Positions 33,815 to 43,255 are shown, numbered from the stretch's first letter. The stretch: 64,000 bases of DNA from Rubrivivax sp. (GCA_027485165.1 JAIXRN010000090.1:47688-111687); one strand, 5' to 3'. Numbers and translations: made by a program. Notes: generated by a model not told the origin, from the sequence alone.

Positions 33815-35100
33815 CCACCCAGACCCCACTCGGCGCCACGCCGCCCGCTGCACCCACGTCGGCCCCCCGCCAGGCCGACCACCGCGCGCGCCCCAGCAGC
33901 TTCCCGCGCGTGAACGGCCAGGTCCACATCGGTGGCCAGCCGCTGCAGCGCCTGGCCGCGCGCGTGGGCAGCACGCCTTTCTACGCGCTGGACCGCACCT
34001 GTCTGCACCAGCACGTGGCCGGCCTGCGCGCGCGCCTGCCCGCCGGCGTGCTGCTGCACTACGCGATGAAGGCCAACCCCATGCCAGCCCTGGTGGGGCT
34101 GATGGCCGGGTGGGTGGACGGCATCGACGTGGCGTCCGCCGGCGAACTGCAGGTGGCGCTGGATGCTGGCGCTGCGCCGGCCCACATCAGCTTTGCAGGC
34201 CCTGGCAAGCGCGAAGCCGAACTGCGCCAGGCCGTGGCCGCGGGCGTGTTGCTGAACATCGAATCCGAACGCGAAGTGCCGCTGCTGGCTGCCGCGCAGC
34301 AGCAGCTGGGCCTGCCCGCGCGCGTGGCGGTGCGCGTGAACCCGCCGTTTGAACTGAAGGGCTCGGGCATGCGCATGGGCGGCGGCGGCCGGCCCTTCGG
34401 CGTGGACGCCGAACGCGTGCCAGCCCTGCTGGCGGAGATCGGCCGCCAGGGCCTGGCCTTCGAGGGCTTCCATCTGTACGCCGGTTCACAGAACCTGAAC
34501 GCCGCGGCCCTGGTGGAAGCGCAGCGCGCCTGCTTCGACCTGGCCCTGACGCTGGCCGCCAGCGCCCCGGCCCCGGTGCGCAGCCTGAACGTGGGCGGCG
34601 GCTGGGGCGTGCCCTACTTCCCGGGCGAACAGCCGCTGGACGAAGCTGCCGTCATCGCTGGCCTGGCCAACCTGGCGCAGCGCGCCGCCACCGAACTACC
34701 GGGCGCGGCCCTGGTGGTGGAACTGGGCCGCTACCTGGTGGCCGAGGCCGGCATCTACGTGGCCCGGGTGCTGGACCGCAAGGTCTCGCGCGGGCAGGTG
34801 TTCCTGGTCACCGACGGCGGGCTGCACCAGCACCTGGCGGCTTCGGGCAATTTCGGCCAGGTGTTCCGCCGCAACTACCCGGTGGCGCTGGCGCGCGACG
34901 CAGCCGCAGGTGAAGCGCTGGAAACCGTCAGCGTGGTGGGCCCGCTGTGCACACCGCTGGACCGCCTGGCTGACAGCGTGGACCTGCCGCCTGCCCAGCC
35001 CGGCGACCTGGTGGTGGTGTTCCAGTCAGGCGCTTACGGCGCCAGCGCCAGCCCGCAGGACTTCCTGGGCCACCCCCACTGCGCGCAGGTGCTGGTGTGA
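33811..35100 (+). CDS. PLP-dependent decarboxylase, XrtA-associated (TIGR03099-like)
   Basis: A 429-residue fold-III (Orn/DAP-type) decarboxylase. The PLP Lys87 is in HYAMKANPMP; VASAGELQVALDAG, NIESEREVPLL, the Gly-rich phosphate loop LNVGGGWGVPYF, VELGRYLVAEAG and VGPLCTPLDR (catalytic Cys loop) are all present. The first 35 residues are a disordered Pro/Ala stretch. It overlaps the ligase by 4 bases. The pair probably produces a decarboxylated or aminoacyl unit for ACP-dependent modification of the polymer. Confidence 0.92.
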   Translation: MTTQTPLGATPPAAPTSAPRQADHRARPSSFPRVNGQVHIGGQPLQRLAARVGSTPFYALDRTCLHQHVAGLRARLPAGVLLHYAMKANPMPALVGLMAGWVDGIDVASAGELQVALDAGAAPAHISFAGPGKREAELRQAVAAGVLLNIESEREVPLLAAAQQQLGLPARVAVRVNPPFELKGSGMRMGGGGRPFGVDAERVPALLAEIGRQGLAFEGFHLYAGSQNLNAAALVEAQRACFDLALTLAASAPAPVRSLNVGGGWGVPYFPGEQPLDEAAVIAGLANLAQRAATELPGAALVVELGRYLVAEAGIYVARVLDRKVSRGQVFLVTDGGLHQHLAASGNFGQVFRRNYPVALARDAAAGEALETVSVVGPLCTPLDRLADSVDLPPAQPGDLVVVFQSGAYGASASPQDFLGHPHCAQVLV

Positions 35101-35147
35101 AGCCGCTGGGCTGAACAGCCGCGTAGCAGCCGTGCCCCAGGCTTGTA

Positions 35148-36716
35148 TCAGGGCGGGCTGCTCGGCGCGCAGCCTGGCTGCCCGGCCGCCCCCAGCGCCG
35201 GCGGCTGCGGGCGCGGCAGGCCGCAGAAGTCTTGCGCCAGCACGCTGGGTGCCGTGGGCAGGGGCTGGCGCCAGCGCAGGTCCAGCGCGTCAGGGGCCTG
35301 CCACCAATCGTCCAGATCGGCCCCAGCCAGGTTGTGCTGGGCCTGCAGCAGCGCGCCGCCCCGCGCGCGGATGCCGCCGTCAGTGACGTTGCCCAGCACC
35401 GTGGCGGTGCTGTCCAGCCCGCGCGCGCCGATGCCAGCGGTGTTGATCAGCGTGTTGTGCAACAGCTGGATGCCAGCCGCGCGGTTCACGTCGATGCCCA
35501 CGTCGTTGCAGTGCGCCACCACGTTGTTCTGCATCACCCCCTGGCTGAACTCGGTCGCGCAGCGGCCGTCGCGGCAGTATTCGGGGCCGGTGCCGCCGCC
35601 GCCGAAGGACAGCCCCACCCGCACCCCATGCTGTGAAATGCCACTGCGCGTGCACAGCACCAGGTTGCGTTCAAAAACACCCTGGCTGCCCGCGCCCTTC
35701 ATGAAGGCGCCGTAGGACACGCGGTCGCCGCCTGTGCGCACGAAATCGGCGATCAGGTTGTCGGCCACGCGCCAGCCGCGCGCGCCCACCAGGTCGAACA
35801 GCGCCACCGGGCCGCGTGTCTGGCGCGGGCTGGTGTTTTCCAGCGTGCTGAACTGCAGCAGCCCGTGGTCGGGGAAGCGGCCGTCTTCGCCGTTCACCTT
35901 GATGGCGGCATTGAAGTCCTGCATGCGGTTGTTCACGATCACCGTGCCCAGCGCCGCGCCCACCACGTGGATGGCGTGTTCGCAGTATTTGTGGCCTTCG
36001 CCGACGCAGGTGCCGCGCCAGTTCAGGTTTTCGAACACCCAGTAAGGCGCCTTCAGGTTCACGGCCTGCACCACGGCCACGTCCAGCCAGACCGTGCCGG
36101 GCTGGGCCGCGCGCAGGGTGATGGGGCCTTCGGCCAGGCCAGGCTGGGTGATCTGCAGCGTCTGTTCCAGCCGGTAGCGCCCAGGCGCGATCTCGATCAC
36201 CTGCCCTGGCAGGGCCTGGCGCGTGGCCTGTACCAGGGCGGCCACGCTGTCCACGCGCAGGTCGGCCAGGCGCACACGCGGACTTGCAGCAGTGCCAGGC
36301 GCAGGGCGAGCAAGGGAAGCCGCGTCCAGTGCCAGCGGCCGGCCGCTGCTGTCGAAGCGCACGGGCGGCAGGGCCTGGGGCTGCTGGCCCTTGCCCAGTG
36401 TGGGCTGCAGCAGCGGCGGCACTGGCCTTTCGATGCGCGCCTGCAGCCGCGACAGCACCGGCCCGGCCAGGTGCTGCAGGGTGTCGTGCCCCTGCAGGCG
36501 GCGCTGCAGGTGGCGCAGCAGTTCGCCCGGGCTGCGTTCACGCACTTCGCGCCAGACCTCGCCCGGCGCATGGCCCAGCGCCACCGCGCTGGCGACAGCG
36601 GCCAGCAGCAGCAGCCCGGCCAGGGCAGCGGCGACGGCGGGCCAGCGGCGCCGCCGGGTGGGCCGGGCTGGCCCGGGGGTGGCTTGCACAGAGGGGCGCG
36701 GCTGGCGTTGGGTCAT
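35148..36716 (-). CDS. membrane-anchored right-handed beta-helix protein (pectate-lyase-like)
   Basis: A 522-residue protein with a short basic N-terminus and one membrane anchor (about 25-47, WPAVAAALAGLLLLAAVASA), then a periplasmic domain. From about residue 150 it shows repeated short strands with Asn ladders (VIVNNRMQDFNAAIKVN, GVMQNNVVAHCNDVGIDVN, GIQLLHNTLINTAGIGA) characteristic of parallel beta-helix (NosD/pectate-lyase fold) proteins. It is a probable polysaccharide lyase, epimerase or modifier acting on the EPS. It is convergent with the decarboxylase gene (47-base gap) and divergent from the large ligase-like gene. Confidence 0.82.
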   Translation of the reverse strand: MTQRQPRPSVQATPGPARPTRRRRWPAVAAALAGLLLLAAVASAVALGHAPGEVWREVRERSPGELLRHLQRRLQGHDTLQHLAGPVLSRLQARIERPVPPLLQPTLGKGQQPQALPPVRFDSSGRPLALDAASLARPAPGTAASPRVRLADLRVDSVAALVQATRQALPGQVIEIAPGRYRLEQTLQITQPGLAEGPITLRAAQPGTVWLDVAVVQAVNLKAPYWVFENLNWRGTCVGEGHKYCEHAIHVVGAALGTVIVNNRMQDFNAAIKVNGEDGRFPDHGLLQFSTLENTSPRQTRGPVALFDLVGARGWRVADNLIADFVRTGGDRVSYGAFMKGAGSQGVFERNLVLCTRSGISQHGVRVGLSFGGGGTGPEYCRDGRCATEFSQGVMQNNVVAHCNDVGIDVNRAAGIQLLHNTLINTAGIGARGLDSTATVLGNVTDGGIRARGGALLQAQHNLAGADLDDWWQAPDALDLRWRQPLPTAPSVLAQDFCGLPRPQPPALGAAGQPGCAPSSPP

Positions 36717-36922
36717 GCGGTGGCGGCTGCTGTGGTGGCGGGCATGTTGGCGGGCATGACGGCTGGCATGTCGGCTGGCATGCAGCCAGGCCGCCCTGGC
36801 GACGGTGCCACCCGACCCGGCGTCCGAGACCCCCGCGTTCAGGCTGGCGCGACAGCGGCGCAGTGCCTGCGGGGCGCCGGGCGCACCTAGACTGCCACCC
36901 AGCAGGGACGTAACAAGGAATT

Positions 36923-39682
36923 ATGAGCGGCGCAGAGCGCAGATCCGGCCCGCGTCGGCGGCCACAGGGCCAGCCGCCGCGGGGCCCATTGCCGGGCGAT
37001 GCATCCGCCGCCCCGGCCTTGGCGTCTGCCGAAACGGCAGCCCGTCGCGGGCTGCCCGCAGCGGGGTTGACTGGCGCAGCCGCGTCAGCGGGGTCGGGCG
37101 AGCGGGCGCCCACCATGCCCACGACGCAAAGAGCACAAACAGCGCAAAGAGCACAAACAGCACGAACAGCACGAACAGCACAGTGGGCGCCATCGCGTCA
37201 GCGCGGGCCGCGGCCGCGTCGACCTTCGGCCGGCCTGGGCCTTGGCGGCCTGCTGGTTTTCGGCGTAGCGCTGGGCACGTCGATGCTGGCGGCGCTGTCG
37301 GCCTTCCTGGCGCTGTTCCTGGCCTGGCATCACCCGCTGGCGCCGGCCCTGGCTCTGCTGCTGTGCGTGGGCCTGGCGGCACTGGTGTGTGTGCGGCCCG
37401 GCTGCTGGCCCTGGTTGCTGCTGCCAGCCCTGCCCCTGGCTGGGCTGGGGCCCTGGACCGGCTGGCGCGCGGTGGAGGAATTCGACCTGCTGCTGCTGGC
37501 CGTAGCCGCCGGCGGCCACGCCCGGCTGGCCTGGGACCAGGTGCAGGCGCCTTCGGCCGACCCGCCCGCGCCGGTGGCGGCCGCTGGCGGCTGGCTGCTG
37601 CCCGTGGTGGCGCTGGCGGCGCTGGCGCTGTGGCGCGGGCTGCAGGCGTCCACTGGCGGCGCCCTGGGCTGGTGGCAGGGCCCGGGCGAAGCCGCCGACA
37701 GCCTGCGCCTGGCCAAGGGCCTGCTGGCTGCCGGCCTGTTGTGGCCCCTGCTGCGCGCCGGCTGGCGCGAAGACCCGGCCGCCGCCAGCACCCGGCTGAC
37801 CCGTGCCTTCAGCGCCATGCTGCTGGTGGCCGGGCTGGCCGTGCTGTGGGAAAGGCTGGCCGCCGGTACCTGGCGCGACCTGTCGGCCGAAACGGCTGCG
37901 GGCACGCTGTTCTGGGGCCTTCAAGGCGGCAGTGCCCCACTGGCGGCGCTGCTGGCCGTGGGCATGCCGTTCGCCGCCGCGGCCTGGGCGCAGGCGCGGC
38001 AGCCGCGTGACGCGCTGCTGCCGGTGCTGGCCCTGGCACTGGGGGCGCATGCCTGCGTGGTCAGCTTCTCACCCGTGGCCGTGCTGGCCGTGGCCGTGGG
38101 GCTAGGGGCGCTGACGATCCTGCTGCAGGCCGACGCGGGCCGGTCCGCCGGCCGCATGGCCAGGAACGCCAGTGCCGGCCGCACGGCCGCGGGCCTGGGC
38201 GCTGCGGCCAGGCGGTGGTGGCGCCTGGCGGCGTTTCTGGCCGTGGCCCTGCTGCTGGCCAGCCTGCTGGCGCGCGTGCCTGGGTCCGAACGCCTGGCCC
38301 AGCTGGCCGAGCACAGCCGGGCGCGCCAGCAGCAGTGGCAGCAGACTCTGGCCCGGCTGGGCGGCGCGCAAGACTGGCTGCTGGGCCGAGGGCTGGGGCC
38401 GGGTCGCGCTGCCCTGCTGGGCAGCCCTGACAGCCTGGCAGGCCCAGGCGGGCCGCTCAGCGGCGATGACGCGCCAGCGCTGGCGACGTCTGCTGCAGCC
38501 CAGACGGCGGCTCTGAACGAGGCACGGAGCGAGGCCCTGAAAGCGGCCGACGGTATCCGGCAGGTGCGCCACTTCCAAAGCTGGGCGGTTGAACTGCCCG
38601 GCATGACCCCCCTGCCGGGGCGCGGCCTGCCCTGGCGGCTGACGCAGCAGGTCGCGGTACCCCAGCCCGGCGCTGCCGAGATCGCCAGCGTGCAGGTACT
38701 GGTGCGTTGGCGTGTTCTGCCTGGCGGGGTCGGCGCGCCGGGCGCCGGCACAGGCCTGGCCCTGGTGGCGGAAACACCGGGTGGCCCGAGCGAACCCGGG
38801 CAGCCAGCCGGGCCAGCGCCCATGCCCGATGCATCCAACAGCGCCGGGACTGAACCGCGGTCTGAGCTGCAGCCTGGTGCCGCTGCTGGAACGGCAGCGC
38901 CGCCGCGCTCAGAAGCGCAACCGCGTCCCCCCCGGCTGGTCGCCGAACTGTGCGCCAGCCCCGCTGCACCGCCCTGGGGCTGCATCGGCAGCACGCTGGC
39001 CTTGCCGGCTGCGGCCATGGGCAGCGGCCGGGCCGACCCCAGCGGCGCCTTGCCGACAGAGCCTCTGTCCGAACTGGCCCCATCGAGTCTGAGCGCCGGC
39101 TTGCCCGACGGGCAACTGCTGACCCTGTCCCTGCCGGGCCCGCGGCCGGCGGCCGGGCTGGTGCCGATGCCGCGGGCCTGGCGGTTTTCGCTGGCCCTGG
39201 ACGCGCCCGGGGGCGTGCTGGAAGTGCACCGCGTGCGGTTGCTGGACGCCAGTGGTCAAGACCTGCTGCGCAATGGCGACTTTGGCGCCGGCCTGGCGCA
39301 TTGGTATGCCCTGCTGGACCCCGCTGCGGTGGTGCGCCCGAACACGCCGCTGCAGTTGCTCGTCGACCAGGGTCTGCTGGGCCTGGGTGCCTGGGCGCTG
39401 GCAGCCGGCTGGGCACTGTGGCGCCTGGGCGGCGGGGCAGCGCGGTCGCGCCGGCTGGCTGCGCCGCTGCTGGCAGCGGGCGCCGGGCTGGCCGTGGTGG
39501 CGGCCGTGCACGACCTTTTCAACCTGCCGCGCGCCAGTTTCCTGCTGGCCCTGTGGCTGCTGCTGGCGCTGGCCTTGCCTGGCCGCCGGTCGCACGCGCG
39601 CCGGCCTGATCTCACGGCGCCGGCCCGTTCGCGGCCATCTTCTGCAGGTTGCGCCGCTGGGCCTGCTGTGGGCAGGGCCTAA
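36923..39682 (+). CDS. large O-antigen-ligase/Wzy-like membrane protein with periplasmic insert
   Basis: A 919-residue protein starting at ATG 36923 with AAGGAA just upstream. A disordered N-terminus (1 to about 95) contains the repeat TAQRAQTARTARTAQ. About ten hydrophobic helices follow between residues 100 and 450. A roughly 350-residue Pro/Gly/Ala-rich periplasmic insert comes next, ending in DLLRNGDFGAGLAHWYALLD, which resembles carbohydrate-binding modules. The C-terminal helices (VVRPNTPLQLLVDQGLLGLG, VHDLFNLPRASFLLALWLLL) match the Wzy_C pattern. It is a probable EPS polymerase or ligase. The 206-base upstream gap holds ACCTAGACT (-10-like) and short GGC-GGCATG repeats. Confidence 0.75.
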   Translation: MSGAERRSGPRRRPQGQPPRGPLPGDASAAPALASAETAARRGLPAAGLTGAAASAGSGERAPTMPTTQRAQTAQRAQTARTARTAQWAPSRQRGPRPRRPSAGLGLGGLLVFGVALGTSMLAALSAFLALFLAWHHPLAPALALLLCVGLAALVCVRPGCWPWLLLPALPLAGLGPWTGWRAVEEFDLLLLAVAAGGHARLAWDQVQAPSADPPAPVAAAGGWLLPVVALAALALWRGLQASTGGALGWWQGPGEAADSLRLAKGLLAAGLLWPLLRAGWREDPAAASTRLTRAFSAMLLVAGLAVLWERLAAGTWRDLSAETAAGTLFWGLQGGSAPLAALLAVGMPFAAAAWAQARQPRDALLPVLALALGAHACVVSFSPVAVLAVAVGLGALTILLQADAGRSAGRMARNASAGRTAAGLGAAARRWWRLAAFLAVALLLASLLARVPGSERLAQLAEHSRARQQQWQQTLARLGGAQDWLLGRGLGPGRAALLGSPDSLAGPGGPLSGDDAPALATSAAAQTAALNEARSEALKAADGIRQVRHFQSWAVELPGMTPLPGRGLPWRLTQQVAVPQPGAAEIASVQVLVRWRVLPGGVGAPGAGTGLALVAETPGGPSEPGQPAGPAPMPDASNSAGTEPRSELQPGAAAGTAAPPRSEAQPRPPRLVAELCASPAAPPWGCIGSTLALPAAAMGSGRADPSGALPTEPLSELAPSSLSAGLPDGQLLTLSLPGPRPAAGLVPMPRAWRFSLALDAPGGVLEVHRVRLLDASGQDLLRNGDFGAGLAHWYALLDPAAVVRPNTPLQLLVDQGLLGLGAWALAAGWALWRLGGGAARSRRLAAPLLAAGAGLAVVAAVHDLFNLPRASFLLALWLLLALALPGRRSHARRPDLTAPARSRPSSAGCAAGPAVGRA
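37126..37179 (+). repeat. six 9-bp tandem repeats in the ligase-like gene
   Basis: The units are GCAAAGAGC, ACAAACAGC, GCAAAGAGC, ACAAACAGC, ACGAACAGC, ACGAACAGC, head to tail. They are noticeably A-rich compared with the surrounding DNA and encode QRAQTA/RTA repeats in the disordered N-terminus. Confidence 0.9.
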
Positions 39683-39685
39683 AAT
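39680..39685 (+). promoter_or_regulatory. candidate -10 (TAAAAT) for yajC-secDF
   Basis: TAAAAT overlaps the stop codon of the upstream gene and precedes GCGCGG, a context common at Burkholderiales -10 elements. A small hairpin (CCCTGGGT/ACCCGGGG, 39695-39712) follows immediately. It would give a leader of about 185 bases to yajC. No strong -35 is seen. Confidence 0.45.
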
Positions 39686-39878
39686 GCGCGGTTGCCCTGG
39701 GTAAACCCGGGGTGGGGCCAGGGCTGGTGATCGCGCCTGCCAGCCCCACGTCAGACCTTGTTCGACGAACTGCGCCTGTTCCACCCGATCCTTCTCGTTC
39801 CCAGGCCCCCCTCCACCCCCGTTCAGCGTCAGCCGGCAGTCACCCGCCGGTACCCGCCCCGACTTCAGGATCCCCGCC

Positions 39879-40199
39879 GTGTTCATCTCGTCCGCCTACG
39901 CCCAGGCCGCTGCCACGGGCAGCACCGAATCCACCCTGCTCAGCCTGCTGCCGCTGGTGCTGATGTTCGTGGTGCTGTACTTCATCATGATCCGTCCGCA
40001 GATGAAGAAGCAGAAGGAACACAAGGCCATGATCGACGCGCTGGCCAAGGGCGACGAAGTCGTCATCGGCGGCGGCGTCATCGGCCGCGTGGCCAAGCTG
40101 GGCGAAACCTTCGTGCACATCGAAGTCGCCAACAGCGTCGAACTGCAAGTGCAGCGCGCGGCCGTCATCCAGGTGCTGCCCAAGGGAACCTTCAAGTAA
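39879..40199 (+). CDS. yajC: Sec translocon accessory protein YajC
   Basis: A 106-residue protein with a GTG start. The short N-terminus FISSAYAQ is followed by one membrane helix (LLSLLPLVLMFVVLYFIMI) and the family signature RPQMKKQKEHKAMIDALAKGDEVVIGGGVIGRV. It associates with SecDF and SecYEG in the inner membrane. The adjacent secD starts 84 bases downstream, the standard order. The usual upstream tgt/queA genes are absent. Confidence 0.97.
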   Translation: MFISSAYAQAAATGSTESTLLSLLPLVLMFVVLYFIMIRPQMKKQKEHKAMIDALAKGDEVVIGGGVIGRVAKLGETFVHIEVANSVELQVQRAAVIQVLPKGTFK

Positions 40200-40283
40200 G
40201 GCCGGCGCCCCAAAGCGGGCGCGCCAGCGTCTCATCCCACACCCTGCCAGCGGTTTACTGCCACTTGGCCCGAGGAAGTCCCC

Positions 40284-42194
40284 ATGAACCGCTACCCCCT
40301 CTGGAAATACGCGATCCTGGCGGCGATGCTGCTGATCGCGCTGCTGTACGCCGCCCCGAACCTGTATGGCGAGGCACCGGCGGTACAGGTGTCCAGCGGC
40401 AAGGCCACGCTGAAGGTGGACGCCACACTGGCCACGCGCGTCGAACAGCTGTTGGCGGAAGCCAAGATCGAGCCCGACTTCGTGCAGTTCGAGGGCAATT
40501 CGGTGAAGGCGCGGTTTGCCGACACCGACACCCAGCTGAAGGCGAAGGACGCGATCAGTCGCGCGCTGAACCCCGACCCGGCCGACCCGCGCTACATCGT
40601 GGCGCTGAACCTGGTGTCGCAGAGCCCGGCCTGGATGGCCAAGCTGCACGCGCTGCCCATGTACCTGGGCCTGGACCTGCGGGGTGGCGTGCACTTCCTG
40701 ATGCAGGTGGACATGAAGGCGGCGCTGACCAAGCGCGCTGAATCCCTGACCGGCGACGTGCGCAGCCTGCTGCGAGAAAAGAACATCCGCCATGGTGGCG
40801 TCACGCGCAACGGCAACACCGTGGAAGTGCGCTTCCGCGACCCGGCCGTGGCCCAGCAGGCGCTGGGTCTGCTGAATGAGCAGTTCGCCGACCTGCAATG
40901 GCAGCAGACCGAAGACAACGGCGACCAGCGCCTGGCCGGCAGCCTGAAGCCCGAGGCCGCCCGCCTGGTGCAGGAACAGGCCGTCAAGCAGAACATCACC
41001 ACGCTGCACAACCGCGTGAATGAACTGGGGGTCAGCGAACCCGTCATCCAGCAGCAGGGCCTGGACCGTGTCGTGGTGCAGTTGCCGGGCGTGCAGGACA
41101 CGGCCAAGGCCAAGGACATCATCGGCCGCACGGCGACGCTGGAAATCCGCATGGTCAACGAGACCCAGGAAGCGCGCGACGCCGAACGCGGCGGCGGCCC
41201 GGTGCCCTTCGGCAGCGAACGCTTCCTGGAACGTGGGCAGGCGCCGATCATCCTGTACCGCCAGGTCATCCTGACGGGCGAGAACCTGACCGACGCCCAA
41301 CCCGGCTTCGACAGCCAGACGCAGGAACCGACCGTCAACCTGGTGCTGGACGCCAAGGGCGCGCGCATCTTCAAGGACGTGACGCGCGACAACATCGGCA
41401 AGCGCATGGCCATCGTGCTGTTCGAAAAGGGCAAGGGCGAGGTCGTGACCGCGCCCGTGATCCGCAGCGAAATCAGCGGCGGCCGGGTGCAGATCAGCGG
41501 CCGCATGACCACGCAGGAAGCCAGCGACCAGGCCCTGCTGCTGCGCGCCGGCAGCCTGGCTGCGCCGATGGAGACGATCGAGGAACGCACCATCGGCCCC
41601 AGCCTGGGCGCGGAGAACATCGGCAAAGGCTTCAACAGCGTGCTCTACGGCTTCATCGCCATCACGGTGTTCATGTGCGCCTACTACCTGCTGTTCGGCG
41701 TGTTCAGCTCGATCGCCCTGGCCTTCAACCTGCTGCTGCTGGTGGCCGTGCTGTCGATGCTGCAGGCCACGCTCACCCTGCCCGGCATGGCGGCTATTGC
41801 GCTGACGCTGGGCATGGCCATCGACGCCAACGTGCTGATCAACGAACGCGTGCGCGAAGAACTGCGCAACGGCGCAGCGCCGCAGGCCGCCATCCTGGCG
41901 GGCTATGAACGCGCCTGGGGCACGATCCTGGACAGCAACATCACCACCATGATCGCCGGCCTGGCCCTGCTGGCCTTCGGTTCGGGCCCGGTGCGCGGCT
42001 TTGCCGTCGTGCACTGCCTGGGCATCCTGACCAGCATGTTCAGCGCGGTGATGTTCAGCCGCGGGCTGGTGAACCTCTGGTATGGCCGGCAGAAGCGGCT
42101 GAAGAGCGTGTCGATCGGCCAGATCTGGAAGCCCGCCGCGGCGGCCCCCGGCGACAAGCCGGCCACCCCGCCAGCGGCCAAGCTGGAAGCCTGA
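40284..42194 (+). CDS. secD: protein translocase subunit SecD
   Basis: A 636-residue protein starting MNRYPLWKYAILAAMLLIALLYAAPN (first helix). The D1 signature MYLGLDLRGGVHFLMQVDM and the RTATLEIRMVNE region lead to the C-terminal five-helix RND core with LTLGMAIDANVLINERVREEL and FAVVHCLGILTSMFSAVMF. It uses the proton gradient to assist late steps of protein export. The secF start lies 20 bases after the stop. Length and motifs are standard. Confidence 0.98.
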   Translation: MNRYPLWKYAILAAMLLIALLYAAPNLYGEAPAVQVSSGKATLKVDATLATRVEQLLAEAKIEPDFVQFEGNSVKARFADTDTQLKAKDAISRALNPDPADPRYIVALNLVSQSPAWMAKLHALPMYLGLDLRGGVHFLMQVDMKAALTKRAESLTGDVRSLLREKNIRHGGVTRNGNTVEVRFRDPAVAQQALGLLNEQFADLQWQQTEDNGDQRLAGSLKPEAARLVQEQAVKQNITTLHNRVNELGVSEPVIQQQGLDRVVVQLPGVQDTAKAKDIIGRTATLEIRMVNETQEARDAERGGGPVPFGSERFLERGQAPIILYRQVILTGENLTDAQPGFDSQTQEPTVNLVLDAKGARIFKDVTRDNIGKRMAIVLFEKGKGEVVTAPVIRSEISGGRVQISGRMTTQEASDQALLLRAGSLAAPMETIEERTIGPSLGAENIGKGFNSVLYGFIAITVFMCAYYLLFGVFSSIALAFNLLLLVAVLSMLQATLTLPGMAAIALTLGMAIDANVLINERVREELRNGAAPQAAILAGYERAWGTILDSNITTMIAGLALLAFGSGPVRGFAVVHCLGILTSMFSAVMFSRGLVNLWYGRQKRLKSVSIGQIWKPAAAAPGDKPATPPAAKLEA

Positions 42195-42214
42195 GGCGAA
42201 GCGGAGCAAAGACC

Positions 42215-43252
42215 ATGGAATTCTTCCGCATCCACAAAGACATCCCGTTCATGCGCCATGCCCTGGTGCTGAACGCGATCTCGTTCATCACCTTCGCGCT
42301 GGCGGTGTTCTTCATCGTCACGCGCGGCCTGCACCTGTCGATCGAATTCACTGGCGGCACGGTGATGGAGGTGGAATACGCGCAGTCTGCCGACATCAAC
42401 CGCACCCGCGGCACCGTCGAAGCGATGGGCTTCGGCGAAGTGCAGGTGCAGAAGTTCGGCACGTCGCGCGACGTGCTCATCCGCCTGCCGGTGCGCGGCG
42501 ACATCAAGCAGACCGAAGTCTCCGACCGCGTCTTCGCCGAGCTGTGCAAGGCCGAGAGCGGAACCGTGGGCATCAAGCAGTACACCACCGAGCAGGGCGA
42601 GCAGGTCAGCCGGCCTTCGTGCACGGCCGCCGGTGGCGCCGAGCCGCTGAAGCTGCAGCGGACGGAAGTGGTGGGCCCGTCGGTGGGCGCCGAACTGGCG
42701 CGCGATGGCGCGATTGCGCTGGCCGTCACCGTGCTGGGCATCATGGCCTACTTGGCGGTGCGCTTCGAATGGAAGTTCGCGGTCGCCGGCATCATCGCCA
42801 ACCTGCACGACGTCATCATCATCCTGGGGTTCTTCGCCTTCTTCCAGTGGGAATTCTCGTTGGCGGTGCTCGCGGCCATCCTGGCCGTGCTGGGCTATTC
42901 GGTGAACGAATCGGTGGTCATCTTCGACCGCGTGCGCGAGGTCTTCCGCAAGTACCGCAAGCTGACCACGCCGCAGGTCATCGACAACGCCATCACCAGC
43001 ACCATCAGCCGCACCATCATCACCCACGGCAGCACGCAGATGATGGTGCTGTCGATGTTGCTGTTCGGCGGCCCAACGCTGCATTACTTCGCGATTGCAC
43101 TGACCATCGGCATCCTGTTCGGCATCTATTCCTCCATCTTCGTGGCCGCCGGCATCGCCATGTGGCTGGGCACGAAGCGCGAAGACCTGATCAAGGGCGG
43201 CCCGGCCAAGGACATCGACCCGAACGACCCGAACGCCGGGGCCGTGGTGTAG
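42215..43252 (+). CDS. secF: protein translocase subunit SecF
   Basis: A 345-residue SecF. The first helix lies in MRHALVLNAISFITFALAVF; the periplasmic motif SIEFTGGTVMEVEYA and the core motifs LAVLGYSVNESVVIFDRVRE and TISRTIITHGSTQMMVLSML are intact. It forms the SecDF complex with the upstream product. Two closely spaced hairpins follow the stop and probably separate it from the DUF1631 gene. Confidence 0.98.
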   Translation: MEFFRIHKDIPFMRHALVLNAISFITFALAVFFIVTRGLHLSIEFTGGTVMEVEYAQSADINRTRGTVEAMGFGEVQVQKFGTSRDVLIRLPVRGDIKQTEVSDRVFAELCKAESGTVGIKQYTTEQGEQVSRPSCTAAGGAEPLKLQRTEVVGPSVGAELARDGAIALAVTVLGIMAYLAVRFEWKFAVAGIIANLHDVIIILGFFAFFQWEFSLAVLAAILAVLGYSVNESVVIFDRVREVFRKYRKLTTPQVIDNAITSTISRTIITHGSTQMMVLSMLLFGGPTLHYFAIALTIGILFGIYSSIFVAAGIAMWLGTKREDLIKGGPAKDIDPNDPNAGAVV

Positions 43253-43255
43253 AGT

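Noticed and set aside
39683..39878. tRNA or rRNA genes in intergenic gaps
   Set aside because: None of the gaps, including this one, contains a T-loop consensus or a cloverleaf-compatible arrangement.
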